DNA of 44,143 nucleotides from Streptomonospora alba (GCF_000826685.1 NZ_JROO01000052.1:1-44143); one strand, 5' to 3'; numbered from the stretch's first letter, positions 32,969-42,068 are shown. Made by a program: numbers and translations. Notes: generated by a model from the letters alone, not told the origin.

Positions 32969-33893
32969 GGGCTCGCTGCTTCGCGGTGATCCAGATCGCG
33001 CACGCCACGATCAGGGTGATACCGACGGTCCAGGAGATGAAGCCCTCGGCGACCTGGCCCACACGGTTGAGGTCGAAGAAGCCTCCGGCGTTGGCCTCGT
33101 GTTGGAGGTCTTTGACGTAGGCGATCATGTCCTGCTTCTCGTCCGGGGTGATGGTCGTGTCGTTGAACGCGGGCATGGCACCCGGACCGGTGATCATCGC
33201 CTCGTAGATCTGGCGCGGCGTCGAGTCGTGGATCTCGGGTGCCCACCGGCCGCCGGTCAGCGCGCCGCCCCCGCCCGACCAGCTGTGGCAGTGCGCGCAG
33301 TTGGCGAGGTAGAGCTTCATGCCCGCTTCGGTGTCATCGGCGCCCTCGATGTAGCTCTCGTACTCGGTCTCCCACTCCTCGAGGGCTTCCTCGTAGGCGT
33401 GGTGGTCCTCGAAGTCGGAGCGTTCAGGGGCGCTGTGGGGGATGTCGGTGGGCACCGGAGGACTGCCCTCGTCGCCGATCTCGGCGTTGTAGTACGCGAC
33501 GAGGTCGTCGATCTCCTCCTGGGTGAACGCCGACGGCTTGCGCGGCATCTGCTGGTCGGGGTCCATCGAGGGCATGCGGCCGGTGCTGACCTGGAAATCG
33601 ACGGCCGCGGCGCCTTCGCCGGTGATGTCGGGGCCGGTGTAGCCCTCGCCACCTGTGCCGTCGGGGCCGTGGCAGCTGGCGCAGCTCTTGGTGAAGATCT
33701 CGCGCCCGGCTGCCACGTCCTCCTGGGAGGGCTGCTGCTCGGCCGCGGCGGCGTCAGCCGCCAGAGTCTGCGCTTCGGCCCGCTCCGCGCTGGGCGCGAT
33801 GACGGCGTAGCCCACCCCGAAGAGGGTGAGCGCGAGTATGACGACGGCGTATCCCGCAAGGGGATGCCGTCGCCGCGCGGTAATCCATTTCAC
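32961..33893 (-). CDS. qcrC: Di-heme cytochrome c of the bcc complex
   Basis: Membrane-anchored cytochrome with two heme-binding CxxCH motifs, the feature that lets actinobacterial supercomplexes work without soluble cytochrome c. The 310-aa protein has an N-terminal anchor (about 14-34), heme 1 at C71-A-S-C74-H75, heme 2 at C199-A-H-C202-H203 and a C-terminal helix (about 284-304). Between the heme domains is an acidic segment (about 140-190, rich in Glu/Asp and Tyr). The GTG at 33893 ([14 protein letters not shown]) is 17 bp after ctaE. The stop overlaps qcrA. Confidence 0.95.
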   Translation of the reverse strand: MKWITARRRHPLAGYAVVILALTLFGVGYAVIAPSAERAEAQTLAADAAAAEQQPSQEDVAAGREIFTKSCASCHGPDGTGGEGYTGPDITGEGAAAVDFQVSTGRMPSMDPDQQMPRKPSAFTQEEIDDLVAYYNAEIGDEGSPPVPTDIPHSAPERSDFEDHHAYEEALEEWETEYESYIEGADDTEAGMKLYLANCAHCHSWSGGGGALTGGRWAPEIHDSTPRQIYEAMITGPGAMPAFNDTTITPDEKQDMIAYVKDLQHEANAGGFFDLNRVGQVAEGFISWTVGITLIVACAIWITAKQRAHD

Positions 33894-33910
33894 GGTTTCC
33901 CCGTTTCGGG

Positions 33911-34537
33911 TCACTGGAGGAAGTAGATGGTTGCGAACAAAGCGACCCAGACCACGTCGACGAAGTGCCAGTAGTAGGACACGACGATCGCGCTGGTCGC
34001 CTGCTGGTGAGTGAAGCGCTTCGCGGCGTACGTGCGTCCCAGCATGATCAGGAACGCGATCAGACCACCGATGACGTGGAGACCGTGGAACCCCGTAGTG
34101 AGGTAGAACATCGAGCCGTAGGCGCTGGACTGCAGAGTCAGGCCCTCGTGGTAGATGAGCTCGTAGTACTCGTATGCCTGGCCGAGTACGAAGACCAGGC
34201 CCATGAGGAACGAGATGACGAACCACAGACGGAGCTTCCGGACATCACCGCGCTCGGCGGCCCAGACGCCTGCCTGGGCGGTGAAGCTGGAGGCCACCAG
34301 GATGATGGTGATCGTCAGGGCGTACCCCACGCTGAGCTCGGCCGATGGCCAGTCGCCCAGCTCCGGGTTGCCCTTGGTCACCGATCGGATGGTGTAGTAC
34401 ATCGCGAACAGCGCAGCGAAGAACATGAGTTCGTTGGCAAGCCAGACGATGGTGCCAACGCTCACCAGGTCAGGTCGCTTTGCCGCACCGTGCAACGGTG
34501 TCGGTCCTGTTGATTGATTCGCGGTTGCTGTCGCCAC
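33911..34537 (-). CDS. ctaE: Cytochrome c oxidase subunit III
   Basis: A 208-aa five-helix subunit III of aa3 oxidase. Hallmarks are [67 protein letters not shown] and [22 protein letters not shown]. The start is GTG 34537 ([17 protein letters not shown]); upstream frame is not conserved in character. It heads the ctaE-qcrC-qcrA-qcrB operon, away from ctaCDF, the normal actinobacterial split. Confidence 0.96.
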   Translation of the reverse strand: MATATANQSTGPTPLHGAAKRPDLVSVGTIVWLANELMFFAALFAMYYTIRSVTKGNPELGDWPSAELSVGYALTITIILVASSFTAQAGVWAAERGDVRKLRLWFVISFLMGLVFVLGQAYEYYELIYHEGLTLQSSAYGSMFYLTTGFHGLHVIGGLIAFLIMLGRTYAAKRFTHQQATSAIVVSYYWHFVDVVWVALFATIYFLQ

Positions 34538-34913
34538 GGGAGCATTATTACGGCATCCCGAGAAGGTTGGTGCACGACCCCCCGAAAGGCGCCCGATCTG
34601 GCGTGACAACGGTATCGGTCCGTGATCGCTCTGCGGGCCGCTCGCAACCGCGGTCGGCAGCCACGGGCAGCCTAGCGTGCGCGGGCCCCGCAGTCACGGA
34701 ATCCGCGGGTGAAAAGCGCGTGTCCGCTATGCGCGGCGCGGCGGCGGCCGGCGGGGGCCGGCGGGACCTCCGGATGGCCAGGGGAGCGAGCGCAGTGGCA
34801 TGCTGAGGTGGCGAAGGTCTCAACTCGACGGCCGCAGGACATAGGCTCGGATACCCGGCTCGACCCAGCCGCTCCGCCGCGGCCGTGATGTACAGGGATG
34901 GTGACGGTTGACC
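34538..34913. other. Divergent ctaE/receiver-gene intergenic region
   Basis: No gene. It must hold the ctaE-qcr operon promoter; an unusually AT-rich TAATAAT (minus strand, 34550-34544) sits only a few bases before the ctaE start. The rest is GC-rich without clear motifs. Confidence 0.35.
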
Positions 34914-35354
34914 ATGGCGACCAACGGCCCCGGCTCCGCGGAGTCCTCGGCGCCCATGCGCGTGCTGCTCTACAGCGACAAGCCCGGAACCCGCGAGCAG
35001 GTGCGTACGGCGGTGGGGCGCAGGCCGGCCGCGGACGTCCCCAAGGTCGAGTTCGTCGAGTGCGCGACCGCGCCCGGCGTGCTGGCCCGGCTGGAGGACG
35101 GCGGCATCGACGTCGCGGTCTTCGACGGCGAGACCGCGCCGGCCGGCGGCATGGGCGTCTGCCGCCAGATCAAGGACGAGATCTACCGGTGCCCGCCCGT
35201 GCTGCTGATCATCGGGCGCCGCGACGACGGCTGGCTGGCCGCTTGGTCGCGTGCCGACAAGGTGGTCAGCCACCCCATCGACCCGGTGGCGCTGGCTGAG
35301 GCGCTGGCTGAGCTCATGCGCGGGCAGGCGGCCGAGACCGCCGCCCTCGGGTAG
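34914..35354 (+). CDS. Receiver-domain-like protein without output domain
   Basis: A 146-aa single-domain protein resembling a two-component receiver. [21 protein letters not shown] is the first strand and helix, with only one acidic residue after it. [26 protein letters not shown] has an Asp at the phospho-acceptor position, and [19 protein letters not shown] and [24 protein letters not shown] follow. The usual Thr/Ser and Lys-Pro switch residues are replaced, so phosphorylation is doubtful. No kinase gene is near. ATG 34914 is the likeliest start. A receiver-like gene before trpD is a conserved streptomycete arrangement. A strong palindrome follows it. Confidence 0.78.
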   Translation: MATNGPGSAESSAPMRVLLYSDKPGTREQVRTAVGRRPAADVPKVEFVECATAPGVLARLEDGGIDVAVFDGETAPAGGMGVCRQIKDEIYRCPPVLLIIGRRDDGWLAAWSRADKVVSHPIDPVALAEALAELMRGQAAETAALG

Positions 35355-35772
35355 TCTCCGACGCAGGAGCGCGGCGTCGCCGGCCGGCGACGCCGCGCAC
35401 CCGCCCGGCCGGATTCCGCCGGTGCCCGCGCGCACCGCGGCACGTGAAGCGGCTGCGGCGGGAGACGGAACCGCCCGAGCGAGAGACGTTGCCGATGGTG
35501 CACAGCACAGGTGGCTACGCGCGCCTCCGGACGCGGCCGCCGCGCGAGGCAGAGCCGCCGCGCCGCGCGGCCGCCGCATCGCAGCTGCCGCGGCCCGCGC
35601 GCGGCGGGGGCCACCACCGGGCGAGCATCCGCCGGGGGCCGGGGATGCGGTTTCTCGACGGCAAGGGGCACCACGGGGCGGATACCGCGCGATGGCGCGC
35701 CTGAGCGAGCGTCGACATGCGGTCCAACGCCCGATCCCCGTCCGAGGACGCGTCCCCCTGAGGAGCACCCAC
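35355..35772. other. Gap between the receiver gene and trpD
   Basis: No gene is supported; the frames here are Arg/Pro-rich. Apart from the palindrome near its start I see no motif. Confidence 0.45.
35369..35398 (+). terminator. 30-bp perfect palindrome after the receiver gene
   Basis: Perfect self-complementary sequence without a spacer, centred between 35383 and 35384, 15 nt after the stop. It can form a long hairpin in RNA (with a few unpaired central bases), but no T-run follows. Confidence 0.65.
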
Positions 35773-36840
35773 GTGAGCATCACCGAACGCACCTGGTCCG
35801 ATCTGATCACCGCGCTGCTGGAGAGCCGCCCGCTCTCGGCCGAGGACACCCGCTGGGCCATGAACGAGATCATGTCCGGGTCGGCCACCGACGTGCAGAT
35901 CGCCGGGTTCGCCGTCGCGCTGCGCGCCAAAGGCGCCGATGTCGCCGAGGTCACCGGTCTGGCCGAGGGCATGGTCCGCCACGCGGTACCCATCTCCGTG
36001 CCCGGCCGGACCGTCGACATCGTCGGTACCGGCGGCGACCGCGCCCACACCGTCAACATCTCCACCATGGCGGCGATCGTGGCCGCTGCGGCCGGGGCGA
36101 AGGTCGTCAAGCACGGCAACCGGGCCGCCTCGTCCTCCTGCGGCACCGCCGATGTGCTGGAGCGGCTGGGCGTGGTCATCGATCTCGCGCCCGAGCAGAC
36201 CGTGCGGGTGGCCGAAGAGGTCGGCATCACGTTCTGCTTCGCCCCGCTGTTCCACCCCTCGCTGCGGCACGCGTCCAAGACGCGCAAGGAGTTGGGCGTG
36301 CCCACGGTCTTCAACTTCCTGGGCCCGCTGACCAACCCGGCGCAGCCCTCCTCCGGAGCCGTGGGCGTCTACGACGAGGGCATGTGCGAGACCATCGCCG
36401 GCGTGTTCGCCCAGCGGGGGACCTCGGCCATGGTCTTCCGCGGCGACGACGGGCTGGACGAACTGACCACGACCACCACGTCGCGGATCTGGTCGGTGCA
36501 CGAGGGCGCCGTCACCCATGAGCGCGTCGATCCGGCTGATCTGGGGATCGAGCGGGCGGCGCCGGACGCGCTGCGCGGCGGCGACGCCGAGTACAACGCC
36601 CGCGTGGTCCGCGACCTGCTTGCCGGCGGCCCCGCGGCCGACGGCGCCGTGCGCGGCGCCGTCCTGCTCAACGCCGCGGCGGCGGTGGCCACCACGCTGC
36701 CCGGGTTCGGCTCGACAGGGGCGACCGAAACCCTGCGCTCGGCACTGGAGATCGCCGAGAACGCCCTCACCAGCGGAGCCGCCGCCCGGCTTCTCGACTC
36801 CTGGATCGAGACCAGCCAGCACTACGCCAAACAGGGCTGA
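35773..36840 (+). CDS. trpD: Anthranilate phosphoribosyltransferase
   Basis: Second step of tryptophan synthesis: anthranilate + PRPP to phosphoribosyl-anthranilate. The 355-aa protein has the N-terminal helical domain and the PRPP-binding loop [44 protein letters not shown] is the anthranilate and PRPP site. [32 protein letters not shown] follows, then [21 protein letters not shown] with the Asp-Glu metal pair. The start is GTG 35773, 9 nt after GAGGAGC. It stands alone, as in other actinobacteria, near the respiratory genes. Confidence 0.96.
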   Translation: MSITERTWSDLITALLESRPLSAEDTRWAMNEIMSGSATDVQIAGFAVALRAKGADVAEVTGLAEGMVRHAVPISVPGRTVDIVGTGGDRAHTVNISTMAAIVAAAAGAKVVKHGNRAASSSCGTADVLERLGVVIDLAPEQTVRVAEEVGITFCFAPLFHPSLRHASKTRKELGVPTVFNFLGPLTNPAQPSSGAVGVYDEGMCETIAGVFAQRGTSAMVFRGDDGLDELTTTTTSRIWSVHEGAVTHERVDPADLGIERAAPDALRGGDAEYNARVVRDLLAGGPAADGAVRGAVLLNAAAAVATTLPGFGSTGATETLRSALEIAENALTSGAAARLLDSWIETSQHYAKQG

Positions 36841-36844
36841 GCAG

Positions 36845-36883
36845 GCCGCCGCCGGGAGCGCGGGCCGCTCCGGACGCGGCGGC
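36845..36883 (+). terminator. Hairpin downstream of trpD
   Basis: Eight-bp outer arms (36845-36852 and 36876-36883) with an imperfect inner stem, starting 5 nt after the trpD stop. Confidence 0.5.
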
Positions 36884-37090
36884 GCGGCGTGGGCGCACGG
36901 CGCCGAGGACCCGTCGCGTCCCGGGCGCGGACGGGCGGCCGCTCAGCGCCCGTGGACCGTCCGGTGGGTCCCGCTTCGGCGGCGGAACCGCACAGATCGG
37001 TACAAGGGGGTGACATCGTGCCCCAGAGGGGTAGGCCGTGTGCGACTGGCACAGTCGTACGAACAGTCCTTCGCCCCCCAGGAGGAAGCG

Positions 37091-37300
37091 GTGCGCAGTA
37101 GAGTCGTCATCCCGACCGTCGTGATCATCTGGCTGCTCATCGGCCTGCTCGCGGCGATCCAGCGCGGCTATTTCAGCAGCGACGAGGCCAACTGCGCCAC
37201 GATCGGCAGCACTCTCACGACGATCGCGGCCGGGCCGCTGAACTACGTCGGCGTGAATCCGACCGTGGAATGCCCCGGCCTCCCGCAGCCATCGGAGTGA
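37091..37300 (+). CDS. Small single-pass membrane protein
   Basis: A 69-aa protein that starts VRSRVVIPTVVIIWLLIGLLAAIQRGYFSSDEANCATIG. It has one strong N-terminal membrane helix and a short outer part with two Cys (ANCATIG and VECPG) that could pair. GTG 37091 follows GGAGGAAGCG, a strong ribosome-binding site. The longer in-frame upstream sequence overlaps poor-quality GC frames. I recognise it only as a type of short conserved actinobacterial membrane protein between trpD and an Lrp-domain gene. Function unknown. Confidence 0.7.
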   Translation: MRSRVVIPTVVIIWLLIGLLAAIQRGYFSSDEANCATIGSTLTTIAAGPLNYVGVNPTVECPGLPQPSE

Positions 37301-37312
37301 CCGCCCTGTGCT

Positions 37313-37344
37313 CTCCCCGCGGCGTGTCGCAGCGTCGCGGGGAG
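37313..37344. terminator. Convergent hairpin between the small membrane protein and Lrp-domain genes
   Basis: CTCCCCGCG/CGCGGGGAG arms with a 14-nt loop, 12 nt after the plus-strand stop and 14 nt after the minus-strand Lrp-domain stop. Usable in both directions. Confidence 0.6.
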
Positions 37345-37358
37345 CGGACGGCGGCCGG

Positions 37359-37640
37359 TCAATCGTCCATACCCAGGGAGAACGCCGCTTCCAGGTCGTG
37401 GTTGGAGTAGGCGTGGAAGGCGATGTGGGTGTCGGAGGACAGCACGCCCGGAATCTTGCTGACCTGGCCGGGGATGACCTCGGCCAGGTGCTCGTGGCGG
37501 CGCACCCGCACCATCGCGATGAGGTCGACGCCGCCGGTGACGGAGTAGACCTCGCTGACGCCCTCGATCTGGGCGATCGCCTCGGCGACCTCGGGGATAC
37601 GGGTGACTTCGGCCTTGATCATGACGATCGCGGTGACCAC
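37359..37640 (-). CDS. Stand-alone Lrp/AsnC ligand-binding (RAM) domain protein
   Basis: A 93-aa protein that is only the RAM domain of Lrp/AsnC regulators, without a helix-turn-helix. It reads VVTAIVMIKAEVTRIPEVAEAIAQIEGVSEVYSVTGGVDLIAMVRVRRHEHLAEVIPGQVSKIPGVLSSDTHIAF. The alpha/beta dimer fold with the GVDLIAMV strand is clear. Such stand-alone forms may bind amino acids and modulate full-length Lrp proteins, or act alone; which applies here is unknown. It lies downstream of the rhomboid gene on the same strand (78 bp). Confidence 0.9.
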   Translation of the reverse strand: MVTAIVMIKAEVTRIPEVAEAIAQIEGVSEVYSVTGGVDLIAMVRVRRHEHLAEVIPGQVSKIPGVLSSDTHIAFHAYSNHDLEAAFSLGMDD

Positions 37641-37718
37641 GAGGGCTCCTCCAGTTTCGTGCGGGTCGGCTCGTGCGGGACGGGCGGGCGGCGCGGTGCC
37701 GTCGGGAGGCGGCCGGGC

Positions 37719-38480
37719 TCAGTAGACGTCCACGCGGCGCGTTCCGGAGCGCCAGCGTATGCGGTGCAGCAGCAGAGCCCCCAGCGCACCGGCGAGGAAG
37801 CCGTAGACGTGGGCCGCGTAGGCGACGCCGCCCTCGGTGCCGGGATAGGCCGACATGCTGACGTAAAGAAAATACTGGAGGATGAAGTACGTGCCCACGA
37901 GCGCCCATCCCGGCAGGCGCACCGGCACGACGACGAACACCAGGGTGACCACCCGGCTGCGGTGCTGCACCAGCAGATAGGCGCCCAGCACGCCCGAGAT
38001 CGCGCCTGAGGCGCCCACCAGCGGCATCTCGGCCGAGGACTGGGTCAGCGCGAAGGCGTAGGTGGCCACCAGCCCGCTGGCCGCGTACAGCCCCAGGTAG
38101 CGCATGCGCCCCAGCCGGTCCTCGACCACCGGACCGAACACGAACAGGTAGACCATGTTGCCGATGAGGTGGGCGGCGCCCCCGTGCAGGAACATCGACG
38201 TCAGCGCCGACACCCAGGCGATCTTGGTGTGGCCGGGGTCGGGGCAGGGGCCGGAGGCCTCCACCTGCCCGCCGCCGAGCAGCTCGGCCGGAACCGCGGC
38301 CCAGCGCAGCAGGTAGTGCTCGATCGCGCATTCGCGGGGAAGCTGGTCGGTTCCGTACCACACCGCCAGCAGCGACAGCGGGGAGAGCAGGTAGACGACG
38401 ACGTTGGCGGCGATGATCGCGTAGGTCACCGTGGGCACCCGCCGCACCGGGTAGTCGTCACTCAGCGGGATACCCGCCAT
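37719..38480 (-). CDS. Rhomboid family intramembrane serine protease
   Basis: A 253-aa membrane protease with about six or seven helices. The family motifs are in place: HGGAAHLIGNM (His99, His104, Asn108), the catalytic Ser158 in GASGAISGVLGAYLL and the catalytic His224 in YAAHVYGFLAGALGALLL. An unusually long first loop (about 42-90) contains two Cys that may form a disulfide outside. The start is ATG 38480 (MAGIPLSDDYPVRRVPTVTY), a normal cytosolic lead-in. Substrates are unknown. The same strand continues with the Lrp-domain gene. Confidence 0.93.
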   Translation of the reverse strand: MAGIPLSDDYPVRRVPTVTYAIIAANVVVYLLSPLSLLAVWYGTDQLPRECAIEHYLLRWAAVPAELLGGGQVEASGPCPDPGHTKIAWVSALTSMFLHGGAAHLIGNMVYLFVFGPVVEDRLGRMRYLGLYAASGLVATYAFALTQSSAEMPLVGASGAISGVLGAYLLVQHRSRVVTLVFVVVPVRLPGWALVGTYFILQYFLYVSMSAYPGTEGGVAYAAHVYGFLAGALGALLLHRIRWRSGTRRVDVY

Positions 38481-38544
38481 CTGCACTCCTTGGGCGAGGG
38501 CTCCGGTCACTACGGGCACGGCCGGCGTTCCCGCCGGCGCGCGC

Positions 38545-40290
38545 TCAGCGGTGCATGAGCGCCGACAGGCCGCCCCGGTCCCAGTCTGTCAGGTACCGGT
38601 ACTTCTCGGCCCCGTTGACAGGGCATGTCCATCCTTCGGCGGATTCGGCGAGACGCACGCCGGGCGACTCCAGCCACCGCAGCACGCACTCGGACTCCCA
38701 CGCGCTGGCGCAGGGAGCGGGCCCGGGGCCGGGGAAGACCGATTCGGCCGTGCGGGTCAGGGCCGCGGTGAACTCCGCGGGGTCGCGGCCGGGCGCCATG
38801 TAGCCGCTGTTGACCAGCCGCCCGCTGCGCACCACGTGCACGTCCCAGCCGGGCCGTGCGCCGCCGGTGGGCGCGGCCGCGGGGGCGGCGGCGACCAGCT
38901 CGGGTATGGCCGCCAGTGCGGCCAGGCGCTGGCTGCGCGCCGCCGCGGTGAGGAAGGCGGCCAGCCGGTCGCGGTGGCCGGCGGCCTCCTCGTAGCGCAG
39001 CTGCTCGGACATCTCCCTGATCTGGGCGGTGATGCGCTCGACCACGGCCGCGGGGTCGGCGGTCATCGCTCCGTGGGCGGCATCGGCGTGCACGGCGTAC
39101 TCCTCGGCGGTCTCCGCCCCGGCGCAGGGGGCGCCGCACCGGCCCATCTCGGCCAGCACGCAGGCGGATGTCGGCTTCGCCGGCGTGATGCGGCGTGTGC
39201 ACTGGCGCAGCGGAAACGCCTGGTGCAGCGCCTCGCGGGCCAGCTCGGCCTCGCGCGCGGAGCGGAACGGGCCCATGTAGGGTGCGCCGTCGTCGCGCAC
39301 GGTGCGCACGATCGACAACCGCGGGAACGCGTCGCGGGTGAGCTTGAGCCAGGGGGAGCGCTCGGGGTTGCGCGAGCGGCGGTTGTACGGCGGCTTGCGC
39401 TCGCCGATCAGCCGCAGTTCGCGGACCTCGGCCTCGAGTCCGGTCTCGCAGACGATGGGAGTGACACCCTCGACGAGGGCTGCCATCTCGCGGATGCGGC
39501 CGCGCTTCTCCGACCCGGTGAAATAGGACTGCACGCGTCGGCGCAGGTTCGTGCTCTTGCCGACGTAGAGGGCGTCGCCCTTGGCGTCGGTGAACACGTA
39601 GACGCCCGGGGCCTCGGGGACGTCGTCGGCGATGCGCCGCTTGCCGCGCTGGGCGGCCGTGGGCGCCGAGCGGAACCGGCGCAGCTCCTCGGCGGTGTCG
39701 ACGCCGAAGGCCCCCAGGCGTTCCAGCAGGCCGTGCAGCACTCCGACGGTGGCCCGGGCGTCGTCGAGCGCGCGGTGGGTGGGCTGGTCGGGCACCCCGA
39801 AGAAGCCCGCGAGGGTGCCGAGCTTGTGGTTGGGCACCTCCTCGCGGGTGACCAGCCGGCGGGCCAGCGTCACGGTGTCGACGACCTGCGGCGCGGGCCA
39901 GGTGTATCCGTGCCCCGCGCAGGCGGCCTTGAGGAACCCGACGTCGAAGGGGGCGTTGTGGGCGACGAGGATCGAGCCGCGCTCCAACCCCGCGAACTCC
40001 AGGAAGCCGGGCAGCACCGCGTCGATCGCGGGCGCCGGGGCGACCATGGCCTGGGTGATCCCGGTGAGCAGCGTGATGAACGGCGGGATGGCCACCCCGG
40101 GGTTGACCAGGGTGGAGAACTCGCCGACCACCTCGCCGCCGCACACCTTGACCGCGCCGACCTCGGTGATGCCCGCTGCGTCGGCCCGGGTTCCGGTGGT
40201 CTCCAGGTCGACGATCACGAACGTGCACTCCGACAGAGGGGTGCCCAGGTCGTCGAAAGTGCCTTGAACGGGGGTGTTCTGCTCGGCCAC
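38545..40290 (-). CDS. DEDDh exonuclease fused to GIY-YIG (Cho/UvrC-like) nuclease
   Basis: A 581-aa two-enzyme fusion known across actinobacteria. The N-terminal DnaQ-like 3'-5' exonuclease (about 22-195) has FVIVDLETTG (Asp28, Glu30), VAHNAPFDVGFL and HRALDDA. Its GIY-YIG domain (about 226-310) has APGVYVFTDAKGDALYVGKSTNLRRRV and ETGLEAEVRELRLIGERKPPYN. A UvrC-like Cys-containing region (PLRQCTRRI, GRCGAPCAG) and a helical middle follow. UvrC's C-terminal RNase-H half is absent. It likely acts in DNA repair as a Cho-like incision nuclease with proofreading. The start is GTG 40290. Divergent from the NYN locus. Confidence 0.92.
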   Translation of the reverse strand: MAEQNTPVQGTFDDLGTPLSECTFVIVDLETTGTRADAAGITEVGAVKVCGGEVVGEFSTLVNPGVAIPPFITLLTGITQAMVAPAPAIDAVLPGFLEFAGLERGSILVAHNAPFDVGFLKAACAGHGYTWPAPQVVDTVTLARRLVTREEVPNHKLGTLAGFFGVPDQPTHRALDDARATVGVLHGLLERLGAFGVDTAEELRRFRSAPTAAQRGKRRIADDVPEAPGVYVFTDAKGDALYVGKSTNLRRRVQSYFTGSEKRGRIREMAALVEGVTPIVCETGLEAEVRELRLIGERKPPYNRRSRNPERSPWLKLTRDAFPRLSIVRTVRDDGAPYMGPFRSAREAELAREALHQAFPLRQCTRRITPAKPTSACVLAEMGRCGAPCAGAETAEEYAVHADAAHGAMTADPAAVVERITAQIREMSEQLRYEEAAGHRDRLAAFLTAAARSQRLAALAAIPELVAAAPAAAPTGGARPGWDVHVVRSGRLVNSGYMAPGRDPAEFTAALTRTAESVFPGPGPAPCASAWESECVLRWLESPGVRLAESAEGWTCPVNGAEKYRYLTDWDRGGLSALMHR

Positions 40291-40548
40291 CCGGACAGGG
40301 TAATCGGGCGCTGCGACGGAAGCCGCGTCCGGGCGGGGGAGGTGTCCGGTGTCGGCGCAGGTGGGGCGGCGCGAGGATCGCCGCCGGGAGTGGGCCGCGA
40401 CGTGGCGGGCCCCCGGCGCTCGGACCGGTTTCCTCGCTGATCTCCGTGGAAAGATGGCTCAGACCCCGTGCGCGGCCGGGCCGCGACCGCACGCCGCGGT
40501 CCGGGCGCGCAGTGTGAGTTTTCCGGCATGCAGTGCAGGAGGAGGGAG

Positions 40549-40665
40549 ATGGCTGTGCGGAATCCGGTCGGGCGCCGTTGCGGGCGGTGTGATCAACGGG
40601 GCGGCCCGCGCTGCGGCGTGCAGGCGCCGTCCGGTCGGGTCCTGGGCGCGGGGGTGGGGACATGA
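40549..40665 (+). CDS. Possible 38-aa Cys-containing leader ORF coupled to the NYN gene
   Basis: ATG 40549 follows GGAGGAGGGAG, one of the best ribosome-binding sites in the window. The frame encodes a short basic peptide (MAVRNPVGRRCGRCDQRGG..., three Cys including CGRC). It stops at TGA 40663-40665, overlapping the NYN start in ATGA. No homologue is recognised. It could be a translated leader setting NYN expression, a small protein, or chance; the strong ribosome-binding site and the coupling overlap are the support. Confidence 0.45.
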   Translation: MAVRNPVGRRCGRCDQRGGPRCGVQAPSGRVLGAGVGT

Positions 40666-42068
40666 CATGCGAGGCCGGCGGGACTGCGGGCGCGGGCGGC
40701 TCCGCCGGGGAGCCGGGGGACTCCGCGGAGCCCGCGGGCGGCGGAGAGGACGCGTCCGAGCAGGAGGGAAAGGGTCTCGACCGCCCGCTGCCCGAAGCCG
40801 TGCGTGCGCGGGTCGTCGAGTACGGCTCCGACGTGCTGGGCGGGATGCGGATGTCCGACCTGCCGCCGGTGCTGCGCCGCGTCGCCAAGTTCGAGCCGCG
40901 CCGTCGCGCCCGCCTGGCGGGACCGCAGATCGCCGCTCAACTGGAGTCCGACGCCGGCTTCCGCGGCCATGTCGCCGAACGTGTCGAGCAGGTCTGGCCC
41001 GAACTCGCCGGGGAGTTGCGCCGCGGGGTCGTACCGCCGGCGGCCGACCCCGTCGCGGTGGCGGCGGCCGCCTACCTGCTGCGTCCCCAGGGCTGGCGCA
41101 ACGTCGTCGAGCGCGTGCGGGCCGAACTGGACCGCCAGGAGAGCGCCAGGGAGGCCGGCGAGGCGACCGAGACCATCGCCGATCTGCGCCGACGGCTGGA
41201 AGAGGCGAAGAACGAGCAGCGCGCGGAGACGGCGCGGCTGCGCAGCGAGCTCAAGGACCAGCGCAGCACCATCGCCGACCTGCGTCGGCAGCTGCACAAC
41301 GAACGCGAGCGCGCCAAGGAGGCGGCGAGCGAGGCCGAGCAGGCGATTGCGGAGGCGGCGGAGCGCACAGCCACCCAGACCGGTCAGGTCACCGCGGTGG
41401 AAGCGGAGAACCGCCGGTTGCGCAACCGCCTCGCCGCGGCCGAAGCGCAGGTGGAGAACGCTCGCCGCGCCGCCCGTGCCGGGCGCAGCGTCGACGAGGC
41501 GCGGCTGCGGGTGCTGCTGGACGTGCTGCTGGAGGCCGGACACGGGCTGCGCCGCGAGCTGGCGCTGCCCACCTCCATCGAGTCTCCGGCCGACCTGGTG
41601 GCCGAGCAGCGCGCCGCGGAGGAGGCGCCGGTGCCCGGCCAAGGGCTGCCCGACGACGACCCGGGCCTGGTCGACGATCTGCTGAGCCTGCCGCGGATGC
41701 ACCTGCTGGTCGACGGCTACAACGTCACCAAGACGGGCTACGGCACGCTGCCGCTGGCCGACCAGCGCAGTCGGCTGCTGTCATCGCTCGAAGGCCTGGC
41801 CAGCCGCACCAAGGCGGAGATCACCTGCGTGTTCGACGGCGCCGACGTCAGCGCCCCGCCCGTGCTCTCGGCGACGCGCCGGGTACGGCTGCTGTTCAGC
41901 GAGCCCCGGGAGACCGCCGACGAGCTGATCATCCGGCTGGTGCGCGCCGAACCGCGCGGGCGGCCGCTGGGCGTGGTGACCTCCGACCAGGAGATCGTCA
42001 ACGCGGTGCGCCGCGAGGGCGCGCGCACCGTCGCCTCTGCCGTACTGCTGCGTCGGCTGGGCGGCTGA
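40662..42068 (+). CDS. Coiled-coil NYN-domain (YacP/Rae1-like) RNase
   Basis: A 468-aa protein with a Gly/Ala/Glu-rich N-terminus and a helical domain (about 45-160, MRMSDLPPVLRRVAKFEPRRRARLAG and YLLRPQGWRNVVERVRAEL). A long coiled coil follows (about 162-275, ADLRRRLEEAKNEQRAETARL...). The C-terminal NYN/PIN-like domain (about 340-468) has LLVDGYNVTKTGYGTL, ITCVFDGADV, ADELIIRLV and LGVVTSDQEIVNAVRREGA, the acidic residues expected of a metal-dependent RNase like YacP/Rae1. ATG 40662 overlaps the upstream small ORF (ATGA); its own G-rich ribosome-binding site is weak. A clean terminator hairpin follows. Confidence 0.88.
   Translation: MTCEAGGTAGAGGSAGEPGDSAEPAGGGEDASEQEGKGLDRPLPEAVRARVVEYGSDVLGGMRMSDLPPVLRRVAKFEPRRRARLAGPQIAAQLESDAGFRGHVAERVEQVWPELAGELRRGVVPPAADPVAVAAAAYLLRPQGWRNVVERVRAELDRQESAREAGEATETIADLRRRLEEAKNEQRAETARLRSELKDQRSTIADLRRQLHNERERAKEAASEAEQAIAEAAERTATQTGQVTAVEAENRRLRNRLAAAEAQVENARRAARAGRSVDEARLRVLLDVLLEAGHGLRRELALPTSIESPADLVAEQRAAEEAPVPGQGLPDDDPGLVDDLLSLPRMHLLVDGYNVTKTGYGTLPLADQRSRLLSSLEGLASRTKAEITCVFDGADVSAPPVLSATRRVRLLFSEPRETADELIIRLVRAEPRGRPLGVVTSDQEIVNAVRREGARTVASAVLLRRLGG

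Noticed and set aside
35444-35704. 86-aa plus-strand frame between the receiver gene and trpD
   Set aside because: Arg/Pro/Gly-rich with no ribosome-binding site and no family resemblance.
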